NCBI GenBank assembly: GCA_937922925.1
Contig: CALAKU010000029.1
Coordinates: 1-55,440, forward strand
Reading direction: 5' to 3'
Length of the DNA: 55,440 bases
Origin: an uncultured Arenicella sp.
GTDB lineage: Bacteria; Pseudomonadota; Gammaproteobacteria; Arenicellales; Arenicellaceae
Below are positions 42,525 to 51,141 of the stretch, piece after piece. A model generated the notes under the pieces. It did not search any database. It was not told the DNA's origin and was given only the letters and a program-made list of their open reading frames with translations. A program made the position numbers and the translations under genes. Position 1 is the first letter of the stretch, and each line of letters begins with the position of its first letter.

Positions 42525-43012
42525 TCGCGACTCCAGCGCGCAATGCCCCATTGATTCGGCCCCGAAGACACACGTAATTCAAAGGCGTGTATCTTGCAGG
42601 CGTCAATGGTTTTGCTGTCGCTCACCAAAACATCCAATAAATACGCGGCCATACTTTCAATGGTTACGTTTTTGATTGGCAACAATATGGTGTCCGTTTT
42701 CAAAAGAGGTTGAGTTCGGTGGTTGTGCTTCACGTAATAAAACTCATCGTCTTCGCTAATCTGCAAATGCGGCGACTGCTCGGCGATCAACGTATATTCG
42801 TCGTACTGGAAACACAAGTCTTTGAGTATTTTTTTATAAATGGCGTAATCAAAACACAGGCCGTCATCGCCCATCTCACCGGTTATCTCAACCGCGACAC
42901 GCCAATTGTGGCCGTGCAAACGCTCACGGTCGATGGCTGAAAAAACCGTAAAGTGCGCCGCCGAAAAGTGTAAATACGATTTGGCGATCTCGATCGAGGA
43001 CAATTGAGGCAT
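42512..43012 (-). CDS. 6-pyruvoyl-tetrahydropterin synthase / QueD-like protein with ExxHGH motif
   Basis: 166 aa from ATG 43012. Zinc ligands are His20 (SAAHF), His33 and His35 (RLHGHNW). The catalytic Cys of PTPS-I/QueD (Cys-x3-His-Gly-His) is missing; Glu30 precedes the His pair as E-x2-HGH, the arrangement reported for PTPS-III, which can replace dihydroneopterin aldolase in folate synthesis. A 20-residue insert before the last helices carries DTILLPIKNVT. Role could be queuosine, folate or pterin. The upstream start at 43072 is not supported. Confidence 0.82.
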   Translation of the reverse strand: MPQLSSIEIAKSYLHFSAAHFTVFSAIDRERLHGHNWRVAVEITGEMGDDGLCFDYAIYKKILKDLCFQYDEYTLIAEQSPHLQISEDDEFYYVKHNHRTQPLLKTDTILLPIKNVTIESMAAYLLDVLVSDSKTIDACKIHAFELRVSSGPNQWGIARWSRECSK

Positions 43013-43108
43013 GTTCAGTGGTAGTCTATTTGTATAAGTGTGTGCAAACGATTTATTCTTATAATGATCCACAGGATCACTTCATTTTCTAAGTCTAGCG
43101 GGGTTCAT

Positions 43109-43903
43109 ATGAAATCGATAGTCACTTTTCTGGTTTGTCTTTTGACTCTTGGCGCGGCGTCGAGCGTATCGGCCAAGGGCGTGCAATGGAATTTAATCGA
43201 ATCAACACCGATCGGCAGTTGGCAATTGCGTGAAGAAGTTGAAACCAACCACAAAGGCAAGCAAACCGTAAACCTTATTCGCACCTCGATGCTGAGCATG
43301 GAAGAACGCGATGGCGAGCCGCACTACTGGGTCGAAACCAGCATGCAAACGTTTAAACTCAGAAAGAACGGCAAGCGCAAAGCCAAAGGTAAACCGGTGG
43401 TCATGAAAGCGCTGATGCCAGAGTCTTTGTTTACCTCGGACCCGAGTAACGCTATGGAGAATCTACAAAGCATGGGTACCGAAGTGATCGTTCAACAAGG
43501 TAAACAGAAACCTATGCGTATTGGCGACACCAGTGCCTTGATGCAAGCTGCGTCGGCGATCGCAAAGGTAGAGATGACTTACGACTTTAGCGAGCTTGGA
43601 AAAGAGACCGTCGAAGTTGACGCGGGTAAATTCGATACCAAAAAAATCGCTGGCAGCGCCGACGTTGAAGTCAAAGTGCTGTTCAAAAAAATAAAAGCCA
43701 ATAGTCAATCAACCATTTGGATTGCGAAGCAAGTACCCTTCGGCACTGTAAAAATGCAAGACGAAACCACCACTAACGGTAAAGTAAGCCAAACAGAAGG
43801 ACGATTGCTTGAGTACGGCATGAGTGGTGCAACAAGCCAAATCACTGGCGAAATTCAAGATGCGCCTGAGATGCCCAAACTCAACGATTTGTTTGGCGGA
43901 TAA
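43109..43903 (+). CDS. Hypothetical exported protein
   Basis: 264 aa from ATG 43109, directly after an RBS-like GCGGGG; the frame upstream of it is not supported. Signal peptide KSIVTFLVCLLTLGAASSVSA, then a beta-rich Lys-rich domain (WVETSMQTFKLRKNGKRKAKGKPVVMKAL) that ends in a Pro/Leu tail (EMPKLNDLFGG). Looks like a periplasmic or outer-membrane-associated lipocalin/LolA-like sheet protein, but no family is recognised. Isolated gene on the plus strand, opposite the PTPS gene. Confidence 0.7.
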   Translation: MKSIVTFLVCLLTLGAASSVSAKGVQWNLIESTPIGSWQLREEVETNHKGKQTVNLIRTSMLSMEERDGEPHYWVETSMQTFKLRKNGKRKAKGKPVVMKALMPESLFTSDPSNAMENLQSMGTEVIVQQGKQKPMRIGDTSALMQAASAIAKVEMTYDFSELGKETVEVDAGKFDTKKIAGSADVEVKVLFKKIKANSQSTIWIAKQVPFGTVKMQDETTTNGKVSQTEGRLLEYGMSGATSQITGEIQDAPEMPKLNDLFGG

Positions 43904-43952
43904 GAAGAAACGCTCTATAACCCGTTGGTCAGCTTAACTGGGCTCAAATTCA

Positions 43953-43986
43953 GCCTTTTGGGGTAAGGAGCCTTTTGGGGTAAGGA
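43953..43986 (+). repeat. 17-bp perfect tandem duplication
   Basis: GCCTTTTGGGGTAAGGA at 43953-43969 is repeated at 43970-43986, in the interval before the ABC exporter. Each copy contains TAAGGA, an RBS-like sequence, but both are about 90 bp from the start codon. Confidence 0.95.
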
Positions 43987-44076
43987 GATAGTGCAGCTCT
44001 GCGCTATCAGCAGCGAGCGCAAATATAAGCGGGCCCGCGACTTGATAAGTTTGCTTTGTGCCCTCAAGTATCGCCA

Positions 44077-45807
44077 ATGATCCAGAAACTTTTGCGCCTA
44101 CTGTTACCGTATAAGAGCCAACTTTTGGCCGCTGCGGTTGCCTTGGTCTTTACCGCTGGAATTACCCTGGCGATGGGGCAAGGCGTGCGCCTGTTGATTG
44201 ACGATGGCTTCGTGGCCGGTTCGTCAGAAAAGCTTCGGCAGGCGGCTGTGTTTATCATGGCTATTGCCGTATTGATGGCCATTGGAACGTATGCGCGCTT
44301 TTATCTGGTGACCTGGCTTGGCGAACGTGTGTCCGCGGATTTGCGCCAAGCCGTCTTTGATCACATCATTGATCTACACCCGAGCTATTTTGAAGAAAAC
44401 CGCAGCGGCGAGATCATTTCACGACTGACTACCGACACCACCCTGATCCAAACGGTGATCGGTTCCTCCGCGTCGATGGCATTGCGCTCAAGTCTTACCT
44501 TGATTGGCGGCCTGATCTTAATGCTGATCACCAGCGCCAAGCTCACTTTAATAGTATTAGTCGGCGTGCCAATCGTCTTGGTTCCAATCATTTTGTTTGG
44601 CCGCCGCGTGCGCAAGCTGTCTCGCAAAAGTCAGGACAGCATTGCCGATGTCGGAAGCCATGCGGGCGAAATCATTCAACAAATCAAAACGGTTCAAAGT
44701 TACACCCAACAAGACAACGAACGAGCCGCGTTTGGCCAACACGTCGAGCTCGCGTTTACCATTGCCAAGCGCCGTATTCGCCAGCGCGCCCTATTGATTG
44801 CAGCAGTCATCACTTTGATCTTTACTGGCATCGCTGCCATGTTGTTGGTTGGTGGCCAAAGTGTGTTGTCGGGCCAAATGACCGCAGGCCAACTTGGCGC
44901 CTTTGTGTTTTACGCGATCGTAGTCGCGGGGTCGGTTGCCACTATTTCAGAGGTCATCGGCGAAGTTCAACGAGCAGTGGGCGCAGCGGAACGCTTATTT
45001 GAATTATTAGAAGAACACAGCGAGATCCGAGCACCAGAAAAGCCAGTCAGTGCTCGAGATCTTAAACCAAAAATCGAACTCAATAAGGTGCGTTTCAGCT
45101 ACCCGTCCAGACCATCGCAGCTCGCGCTCAATGACGTTGATTTGCAAATCAAAGAAGGCCAATCTCTGGCTTTGGTGGGGCCATCGGGCGCCGGAAAATC
45201 CACGGTCTTTGAACTACTACAGCGCTTCTACGACCCTCAAGGAGGGCAAATTACGCTGGATGGCACCGATCTCAAAGAGATGGACCCGCAGCAATTGCGA
45301 CAAAAAATTGGCGTTGTCGCTCAGCAGTCGAGCCTGTTTACGGGCACGGTGATGCACAACATTCGTTACGGCAAGCCCGAGGCAAGCGATGATGAAGTCA
45401 AAGCGGCGGCGATCGCGGCCTACGCACACGAATTCATTGAAACCTTACCGCAAGGCTATAATAGTGACCTTGGCGAGCAAGGCGTTCGCCTGTCGGGCGG
45501 TCAGCGCCAGCGCATTGCCATCGCGCGCGCCATTCTGAAAAATCCGCAAATATTGCTACTCGATGAAGCCACCTCGGCCTTGGACGCAAGAAGCGAACAA
45601 ATGGTGCAAAAAGCGCTGGAGAATTTAATGCAAAACCGAACGACTGTGGTGATCGCTCATCGATTGGCGACAATCCGCAATGTCGATGAAATAGCGGTCT
45701 TAGAAGATGGACGTTTGGTTGCCCTTGGAGATCATAAAACCTTGATGGCGGAATCGAAGCTGTATCGCGGTTTGGCAGAACTGCAATTTCAAAATCAGGC
45801 CGACTAG
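44077..45807 (+). CDS. ABC exporter, fused permease-ATPase (MsbA/multidrug-type)
   Basis: 576 aa from ATG 44077 (MIQKLLRLLLPYKSQ); a GTG at 44056 is possible. Six membrane helices to about residue 310. The nucleotide-binding domain has Walker A GPSGAGKS, Q-loop VVAQQSSLFTG, signature LSGGQRQRIAIARA, Walker B ILLLDEA and the H-loop VVIAHRLATI. Known: homodimeric half-transporter exporting lipids, drugs or peptides. The EXXH-type coupling stretch LHPSYFEENRSGEIISRL is typical of ABCB-like exporters. Substrate unknown. Confidence 0.93.
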   Translation: MIQKLLRLLLPYKSQLLAAAVALVFTAGITLAMGQGVRLLIDDGFVAGSSEKLRQAAVFIMAIAVLMAIGTYARFYLVTWLGERVSADLRQAVFDHIIDLHPSYFEENRSGEIISRLTTDTTLIQTVIGSSASMALRSSLTLIGGLILMLITSAKLTLIVLVGVPIVLVPIILFGRRVRKLSRKSQDSIADVGSHAGEIIQQIKTVQSYTQQDNERAAFGQHVELAFTIAKRRIRQRALLIAAVITLIFTGIAAMLLVGGQSVLSGQMTAGQLGAFVFYAIVVAGSVATISEVIGEVQRAVGAAERLFELLEEHSEIRAPEKPVSARDLKPKIELNKVRFSYPSRPSQLALNDVDLQIKEGQSLALVGPSGAGKSTVFELLQRFYDPQGGQITLDGTDLKEMDPQQLRQKIGVVAQQSSLFTGTVMHNIRYGKPEASDDEVKAAAIAAYAHEFIETLPQGYNSDLGEQGVRLSGGQRQRIAIARAILKNPQILLLDEATSALDARSEQMVQKALENLMQNRTTVVIAHRLATIRNVDEIAVLEDGRLVALGDHKTLMAESKLYRGLAELQFQNQAD

Positions 45808-45841
45808 GCCGGATACGATCTCGAAAGCGAAATACCCAACC

Positions 45842-46144
45842 CTATTTTGGGAACACCTTGATAAACGGTTTGACCTCAACCGATGCATAAATCCCATTGA
45901 GCAAATACGGGTCTTGCGAGGCCCACTGTTTGGCGGCCTCTAAACTATCAAACTCGGCGACCACTACGCTGCCTGAAAAACCGTGTTCTGGCTGCTGCGC
46001 AGAATCGGCCAATGGATTCGGCCCGGCGGCCAGCAGCCGACCTTGATCGTCGAGTTCCTGCAAGCGTTCTAAATGCGCAGGGCGATGAACCTTGCGCAGA
46101 GGAAGTGACTCATCGGCGTCTTGGCCAACTATGCTGTAGTACAT
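45842..46144 (-). CDS. YciI-like protein
   Basis: 100 aa. Ferredoxin-like alpha/beta fold of the YCII family: YYSIVGQDADESLPLRKVHRPAHLERLQELDDQGRLLAAGP, with the conserved His and Asp, and VVAEFDSLEAAKQWASQDPY. Known: small proteins of uncertain catalytic role, sometimes fused to sigma factors or dehydratases. Followed on the same strand by a further small ORF only upstream. Confidence 0.85.
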   Translation of the reverse strand: MYYSIVGQDADESLPLRKVHRPAHLERLQELDDQGRLLAAGPNPLADSAQQPEHGFSGSVVVAEFDSLEAAKQWASQDPYLLNGIYASVEVKPFIKVFPK

Positions 46145-46195
46145 GACTTAGCTTTTGTGTCCTTTATTAATCGGCAAAAACGCGATGGCGGATGT

Positions 46196-46471
46196 TTAAT
46201 GCAAGAGGCCTGAATTCGCCGTATGAGCTTCCTCTATACGTTCGACTTGGATATCACGATAGCGTTCTATGCCCGCCTCGATCATCGCCTGCGCTATGTC
46301 TATTTTATCCATTGGCATTAAGTCTTGCACTTGATCAGTGATATTAATCACGACCAGTGGCTCCTCGGGATTATCTGAGCTACGAAGCACAATTTCGCCA
46401 TTGGCGAGTTGTACTAGCTCTATCCGAGGTTCTTCTGTTGTTGTATCAGATGTATCTGTTGCGTCGCTCAT
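46196..46471 (-). CDS. Hypothetical small acidic protein
   Basis: 91 aa. A Thr/Asp-rich N-terminal tail (SDATDTSDTTTEE) leads to a compact alpha/beta part (IELVQLANGEIVLRSSDNPE; MPMDKIDIAQAMIEAGIERY). No membrane segment and no known motif. Located 51 bp upstream of the YciI gene on the same strand; may be co-transcribed. Unknown function. Confidence 0.7.
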   Translation of the reverse strand: MSDATDTSDTTTEEPRIELVQLANGEIVLRSSDNPEEPLVVINITDQVQDLMPMDKIDIAQAMIEAGIERYRDIQVERIEEAHTANSGLLH

Positions 46472-46602
46472 AATTTCTCTCTAGCCACTCTTCACGTGCG
46501 CTTGCCAGCAGGCATTGCCGCATTCATGCGTTACAACGGAAGATGCCATACCCGTAAGTATGGTTTATAGTGGCGGTCGATTGCAAACTCAAGTTACCTA
46601 TT

Positions 46603-47511
46603 ATGAGAATTTTAATAAAAGTGCTGCTGGGCTTGGCCTTACTGGTGGTCGCATTTATTGGTTATGCATGGTTTGAAGCACGTACTTTAAGTGTCGAACA
46701 AATTAATGATGACCTGTATGTGATTCGAGGCTTGGGCGGCAACACTACGGTGCTTAAAACCGATGCTGGCGCGGTCGTCATTGATAGCATGACCTTTAAA
46801 ATGCAAGGTCGATTGATCAATGCCAAGGTTAAAGAGTTAACCGGCCAAGAGGTCACTTTACTAATCAATACTCACTATCATCTTGACCACACGCATGGCA
46901 ACCCAGGGTTTGACGCCGGCATTCAAGTGGTTAGCACTGACCGTACGCTTTCTCATCTTAAAGCGTTTGACGAGGATTTTTGGGAAGGCGATGCCAGCGC
47001 TCTGCTGCCAAACGATACCTTTAGTGATAGAAAACGTTTTGCGCTAGGCAATAAAACACTCGAGGTGATTCACCCCGGCCGTGGGCACACCGATGGCGAT
47101 TTAGTTGTGCACCTAGTCGAAGACAATGCCGTGGTGTTAGGCGATTTGTTCTTTAATAAGCATTACCCAAATATTGATCTAGAAGCCGGCGGTTCGGTTC
47201 AAGAGTGGGGTACGACACTTGATCAGGTGCTCGCAATGCCTGCGAGCATTGTTATTCCCGGCCATGGTGCGACCTCAGACAAATCGGGCCTAAACAGTTT
47301 TAAAGCTTTTATTGAACAACTTGCCAGCATTGGCCGTGACTCCGTCGCCAATAAAATCTCGCTGGACGACACCATTAATAACGCCAACTTCACACAAGAT
47401 AAAGACTATAGCGAGATTGCATTTGCCGGCATTCCTTTAGGCCTAGACCGTGAATTCGTTCTGCGCCGCGCTTGGGAAGAAGCCAACGGAGAATTTGAGC
47501 GTAAAAATTAA
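46603..47511 (+). CDS. MBL-fold metallo-hydrolase, membrane-anchored or exported
   Basis: 302 aa from ATG 46603 (MRILIKVLLGLALLVVAFIGY, a strong export signal/anchor). Zinc-site motif HYHLDHTHGN (HxHxDH) at about 89-98, then HPGRGHTDGDLVVHL and the third His (VIPGHGATSD). Known: MBL hydrolases cleave esters, lactones or thioesters. Its stop overlaps the start of the HAD gene (TAATG), so the two are co-translated. Confidence 0.87.
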   Translation: MRILIKVLLGLALLVVAFIGYAWFEARTLSVEQINDDLYVIRGLGGNTTVLKTDAGAVVIDSMTFKMQGRLINAKVKELTGQEVTLLINTHYHLDHTHGNPGFDAGIQVVSTDRTLSHLKAFDEDFWEGDASALLPNDTFSDRKRFALGNKTLEVIHPGRGHTDGDLVVHLVEDNAVVLGDLFFNKHYPNIDLEAGGSVQEWGTTLDQVLAMPASIVIPGHGATSDKSGLNSFKAFIEQLASIGRDSVANKISLDDTINNANFTQDKDYSEIAFAGIPLGLDREFVLRRAWEEANGEFERKN

Positions 47512-48239
47512 TGCCAAAGCTAAAAGCCATTTTTTTCGATATGGACGAAACCCTTATCGAAAACACACTGCCGTTCCCTCAATTATTCAGCCAGCTCTAT
47601 CACGAACAGAGCGACCTGCTTGGTGACGAAAATTTTGATCGGTTTATTCAACACTTTCGAATCGGCGCGCCCAAACTGTGGGCGTCCATGTTCGAACAAG
47701 AGGCGTCACCCGAATCTCAATTAGCTGATTTGTACACCGACAGCATTAAGGCGACTGAAACCGTCGGCCACACTCAAGCCCGCACTTTGGGCGAAAACAT
47801 GCTGGCACGATTTATTGAACTCAGCTCGTCGCAAGTACGCTTTAATCCAGATGCCGAATTATTGATGAGCGAATTACGGGAGCGAGGCTATATTACGGGC
47901 CTAATCACGAACGGCATTGAGGCTGTGCAATTGGGTAAAGTAAAGGCATTAAAGCTCGATGAAAAATTGGATTCGATTACTGTGAGTGCTCAAGCTCGTG
48001 CTCACAAACCAAAGCTACCCGTCTTTGAACTCGCGCTGTCGCGAGGCAAGGTCAACGCAGACCAAGCATGGCAAGTTGGTGATCACGCAGTGAACGATGT
48101 CGCCGGAGGCATTCGAGCTGGCTTAGGGGGAATTTATTACAACCCCAAAAATCACGCAATTAGTGAGGCTTTTAATGAGATCGAGGAACGACCTACGCAC
48201 ACTATAAAATCCTTGGGCGAATTATTAGAGCTAATTTGA
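47511..48239 (+). CDS. HAD-superfamily hydrolase (phosphatase-like)
   Basis: 242 aa. Motif I FFDMDETLIEN (nucleophile Asp10, DxDxT); motif II around GLITNGI; motif III Lys of HKPKLPVFELAL; motif IV QVGDHAVNDVAGG. The helical cap of subclass IA lies between motifs I and II. Known: this type includes phosphoglycolate-, acylneuraminate- and nucleotide-phosphatases. Coupled to the upstream MBL gene by overlapping stop and start codons. Substrate not resolved. Confidence 0.88.
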   Translation: MPKLKAIFFDMDETLIENTLPFPQLFSQLYHEQSDLLGDENFDRFIQHFRIGAPKLWASMFEQEASPESQLADLYTDSIKATETVGHTQARTLGENMLARFIELSSSQVRFNPDAELLMSELRERGYITGLITNGIEAVQLGKVKALKLDEKLDSITVSAQARAHKPKLPVFELALSRGKVNADQAWQVGDHAVNDVAGGIRAGLGGIYYNPKNHAISEAFNEIEERPTHTIKSLGELLELI

Positions 48240-48279
48240 TTAGCAAAGCCTAAACGTCTTTTAGCGTAAACTCTCGCGG

Positions 48280-49239
48280 TTAATGGGTATGCGCCAAACT
48301 GTGGTAGACCCGGTCAATAAACATACGGCTGTTGCCGTAGTTTTCATCAAACTCAGCAGTGGGTTTGGCGGCAATCACCTCATCTAGAGTTGCGCCTTCG
48401 TCGATCATTTTTTTAACCCGATCCCGAACTGTGCTCAGCATAGAGACATAGGCTTGCATGGTTGGATAATCCGTCACCTCTCCATGACCCGGGATAACAA
48501 TCGTATCCGCGTTGATCTCCTCCAACACTTGCTGGCAAAAGGAAATCATGCCGTTTATCTGGCCACCATTGCCTGCATCAATAAAGGGGTAGCCTGAATT
48601 GTTAAAGACGTCACCCATGTGCACCGCATTAGAGCCTTTGAAAAAGATCGCTGCGTCGCCGGTTGTATGAGCTGGGCCAAAATGCATTAAATCGATTTGC
48701 TGGCCGTTTAAGTGAAAGCTCATGCGATCTTTAAACGTCATATCTGGCCACGCGCTTTCAGGGTAGGCTTTTTGCTCATAGGCCGCTAACACCAGGTTGA
48801 TCAACCGGTCTTGTTTCATCATCTCACGCGAGTTTTCTTGTGCGACCAGCCACGTTCCTTCAGGGCCTAGTGTGAGATTGCCCTCGGCGTGATCAAAATG
48901 CCAATGCGTCGTCACCGCAAAATTAATTTCTTTGCCACCAATGCCCGCAATGGCTTTTTTAATCTTGGGCATCAATTGCGGAAATTGATCGTCGACTATC
49001 AACACTCCATCGCCACCCACACTCACCGCGATATTGCCTCCGACTCCGAACAACACATATAAATTGTCGGCAACTTCTTGAGTGGTGATCTCAACGTCAT
49101 CAAGACTCCAATTGAACGCCTTTGTTAGCTCTTCCAGAGTCATGGGCTCGGGGCTTGCAGCAATATCATGAGCAATCGCCGCTTTCGGTACAGATAAGCT
49201 AGCGAATAAAAGCACTAGAACCAGATAACTGTTTTTCAT
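48280..49239 (-). CDS. MBL-fold metallo-hydrolase, exported
   Basis: 319 aa from ATG 49239 (MKNSYLVLVLLFASLSVPKA, signal peptide); the longer frame to 49296 is spurious. Motif HWHFDHAEGN, then FGPAHTTGDAAIFF and VIPGHGEVTD complete the zinc site. The gene family is the same as that of the protein at 46603-47511, on the opposite strand. The RBS and start are doubled by a 20-bp tandem duplication, which places a five-codon ORF immediately upstream. Function: periplasmic hydrolase, possibly beta-lactamase-like or lactonase. Confidence 0.87.
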   Translation of the reverse strand: MKNSYLVLVLLFASLSVPKAAIAHDIAASPEPMTLEELTKAFNWSLDDVEITTQEVADNLYVLFGVGGNIAVSVGGDGVLIVDDQFPQLMPKIKKAIAGIGGKEINFAVTTHWHFDHAEGNLTLGPEGTWLVAQENSREMMKQDRLINLVLAAYEQKAYPESAWPDMTFKDRMSFHLNGQQIDLMHFGPAHTTGDAAIFFKGSNAVHMGDVFNNSGYPFIDAGNGGQINGMISFCQQVLEEINADTIVIPGHGEVTDYPTMQAYVSMLSTVRDRVKKMIDEGATLDEVIAAKPTAEFDENYGNSRMFIDRVYHSLAHTH

Positions 49240-49272
49240 GATTATTCCTCTGTTTTCATGATTATTCCTCTG
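49233..49272 (-). repeat. 20-bp perfect tandem duplication of a translation start region
   Basis: On the minus strand CAGAGGAATAATCATGAAAA occurs twice in a row (49253-49272 and 49233-49252). Each copy contains AGAGG, a spacer and ATG. Confidence 0.97.
49242..49259 (-). other. Upstream mini-ORF (MKTEE) created by the duplication
   Basis: ATG AAA ACA GAG GAA TAA: five codons with their own copy of the RBS, ending two bases before the real ATG at 49239. It could couple or dampen initiation of the MBL gene. Probably a side product of the duplication. Confidence 0.5.
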
Positions 49273-49327
49273 CCAGTAACGGCCTCGAAGTGCCACGCGA
49301 TCAGCTTACTTTGCTGACAAATCCAGG

Positions 49328-51091
49328 CTACTTGGCCTGGGCTTTAATCCAATCGCCAACCACGGTCTCAAGAATAGACAGCGGCAGCGCGCCATTTTCT
49401 AGTACTTTGTCGTGAAAAGTTCGTACGTCGAATTTCTCGCCTAATGTTTCTTCTGCGCGTTGACGCAGTTCTCGAATTTTGAGTTCGCCCATTTTGTAAG
49501 CTAAAGCTTGGCCGGGCCAAGTGATGTATCGATCTACTTCAGAAACGATATTGTTCATCGAAAGCCCAGAATTCACTGCCATAAAGTCGATGGCCTGTTG
49601 GCGACTCCAGCCTTTGCTGTGCAAACCGGTGTCGACCACAAGCCGGCAGGCGCGCCACATTTCATAAGAGAGCCGACCAAAATTGGTGTACGGCGTTTGA
49701 TAAAAACCCACTTCTAAACCAAGGCGCTCGGAATACAAAGCCCAACCCTCGACAAATACCGTAATGCCGCCGTATTTTCTAAAATTGGGCAGTTCCAGTT
49801 CTTGCGCTAACGCCAACTGCAAATGATGTCCCGGAACGGCCTCGTGTAATGACAGGGCTTCTAATTGGTATAATGGCCGAGTCTCAAGCTTGCTGGTATT
49901 CACGAAATAAAAACCCGCTCGCGAACCATCACCCGCTGGACGCTGGTAATAGGCAGTTGTGGTTTTTTCGGCAATATCAGCAGGAATCTCTTTTAAGCCA
50001 TACGGCATGCGCGGTAGCTTGCCAAAGAGTTTAGGCAGTTCGCCATCCATTTTCTTAGAGATCGTTGCCGCCACTTGCATACGCTCTTCGGCGGTTTTGG
50101 GATAAAACTCTGGCGTGTCTCTGAGATAAATCAGCCATTCATCAAAGCTGCCTTGGAAATCGGCTTCTTCAATCACCACGGCCATTTCACTGCGAATACG
50201 TGCCACTTCCTTGAGGCCAATCATATGCACATCGTCGGCGCTTAAATCCGTCGTGGTAAACAGCTTAACGCGGTGCTCGTAATAGTCAGCACCGCCCGGC
50301 ATGGAGTCGGTGCCCACTTTCTCTCGACAAGCCGGCGCGTAGTTGGCTTTGTAGAAGTTCGAAAAGGCTTCAAAGGCTGGCACGACTTTTTCACTGATTA
50401 GGCTTTGCGCTTTTTTTGCCAAACTCGCTAGCTGCTTTTCGCTTACGCTGTTATTTGTGCGCGTAAAAGGCTGATAAAACACGCTGTCTTTCGCGCGGCT
50501 GACTACGTGTGTGTCTATGGATTTTTCAAACCCCTGCATGGGCGCACACGGCTGCACCCAACCCGCATCTAAACCGGCTTGCAATCTTGCTGTTGCCTTG
50601 GACAAATAGTCGGGCATGGCATCAAGGCGCTCAACATAACTTTGATAATCGGCCAAGGTGAAGAACGGCAAGCGCCCGACCAAATTGGTTAGGGTCAAAT
50701 GCGGCCCGCCGCGGTTGGTCATGATCATGTATTTTCCACCGTGCTTACCGGCCTCAATTTCATTGCTCAACTCATGAACAAATAAGGCATGATTTAGACG
50801 GTTTGCCTCGCTTAGCAGATCCACGTTTAGTCCTTTAGCGCGATCTAAAAATTCACTGGCTTGGCTTACCGCTGATTCATAAACTGCTAAGGACGGATCA
50901 CTTAACTGCCCATCAAAATCTCGAACACCAAGGTTAGTCGCAAACTCTGGATTTCGCTGAAGGTTTGCCTGCCAATGATCATCCAATAGAGCTTCGAACA
51001 ATTCATTGGGCGTTTGCGCCAAGGCCGAAAGAGACGTCAGCGATAAAATGGTAGCTAGCCTAGCGATCGTTTTTATTTTACTTAGTTTCAT
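49328..51091 (-). CDS. DUF885 family protein, putative zinc peptidase (exported)
   Basis: 587 aa. Signal peptide KIKTIARLATILSLTSLSALAQ, no lipobox. The family motif is LHEAVPGHHLQLALAQELELPNFRKYGG, and FVEGWALYSERLGLEVGF follows. Related along its length to the lipoprotein at 26411-28300 (shared motifs such as LYSE and WR..RLVVDTGLH). Known: putative metallopeptidase; the periplasm is the expected site. Upstream gene of the MBL/peptidase pair on the minus strand (51091 to 48280, gap 88 bp). Confidence 0.86.
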   Translation of the reverse strand: MKLSKIKTIARLATILSLTSLSALAQTPNELFEALLDDHWQANLQRNPEFATNLGVRDFDGQLSDPSLAVYESAVSQASEFLDRAKGLNVDLLSEANRLNHALFVHELSNEIEAGKHGGKYMIMTNRGGPHLTLTNLVGRLPFFTLADYQSYVERLDAMPDYLSKATARLQAGLDAGWVQPCAPMQGFEKSIDTHVVSRAKDSVFYQPFTRTNNSVSEKQLASLAKKAQSLISEKVVPAFEAFSNFYKANYAPACREKVGTDSMPGGADYYEHRVKLFTTTDLSADDVHMIGLKEVARIRSEMAVVIEEADFQGSFDEWLIYLRDTPEFYPKTAEERMQVAATISKKMDGELPKLFGKLPRMPYGLKEIPADIAEKTTTAYYQRPAGDGSRAGFYFVNTSKLETRPLYQLEALSLHEAVPGHHLQLALAQELELPNFRKYGGITVFVEGWALYSERLGLEVGFYQTPYTNFGRLSYEMWRACRLVVDTGLHSKGWSRQQAIDFMAVNSGLSMNNIVSEVDRYITWPGQALAYKMGELKIRELRQRAEETLGEKFDVRTFHDKVLENGALPLSILETVVGDWIKAQAK

Positions 51092-51141
51092 ATTGTCTTC
51101 TGCAAGCTTAAGTAGATGAGTTCGAATGTTTTTTAGTGTAA

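Noticed and set aside
46603-49239. The two MBL genes as a recent inverted duplication
   Set aside because: They share fold motifs but differ in sequence around them (HYHLDHTHGN against HWHFDHAEGN) and in length, so they are old paralogues.
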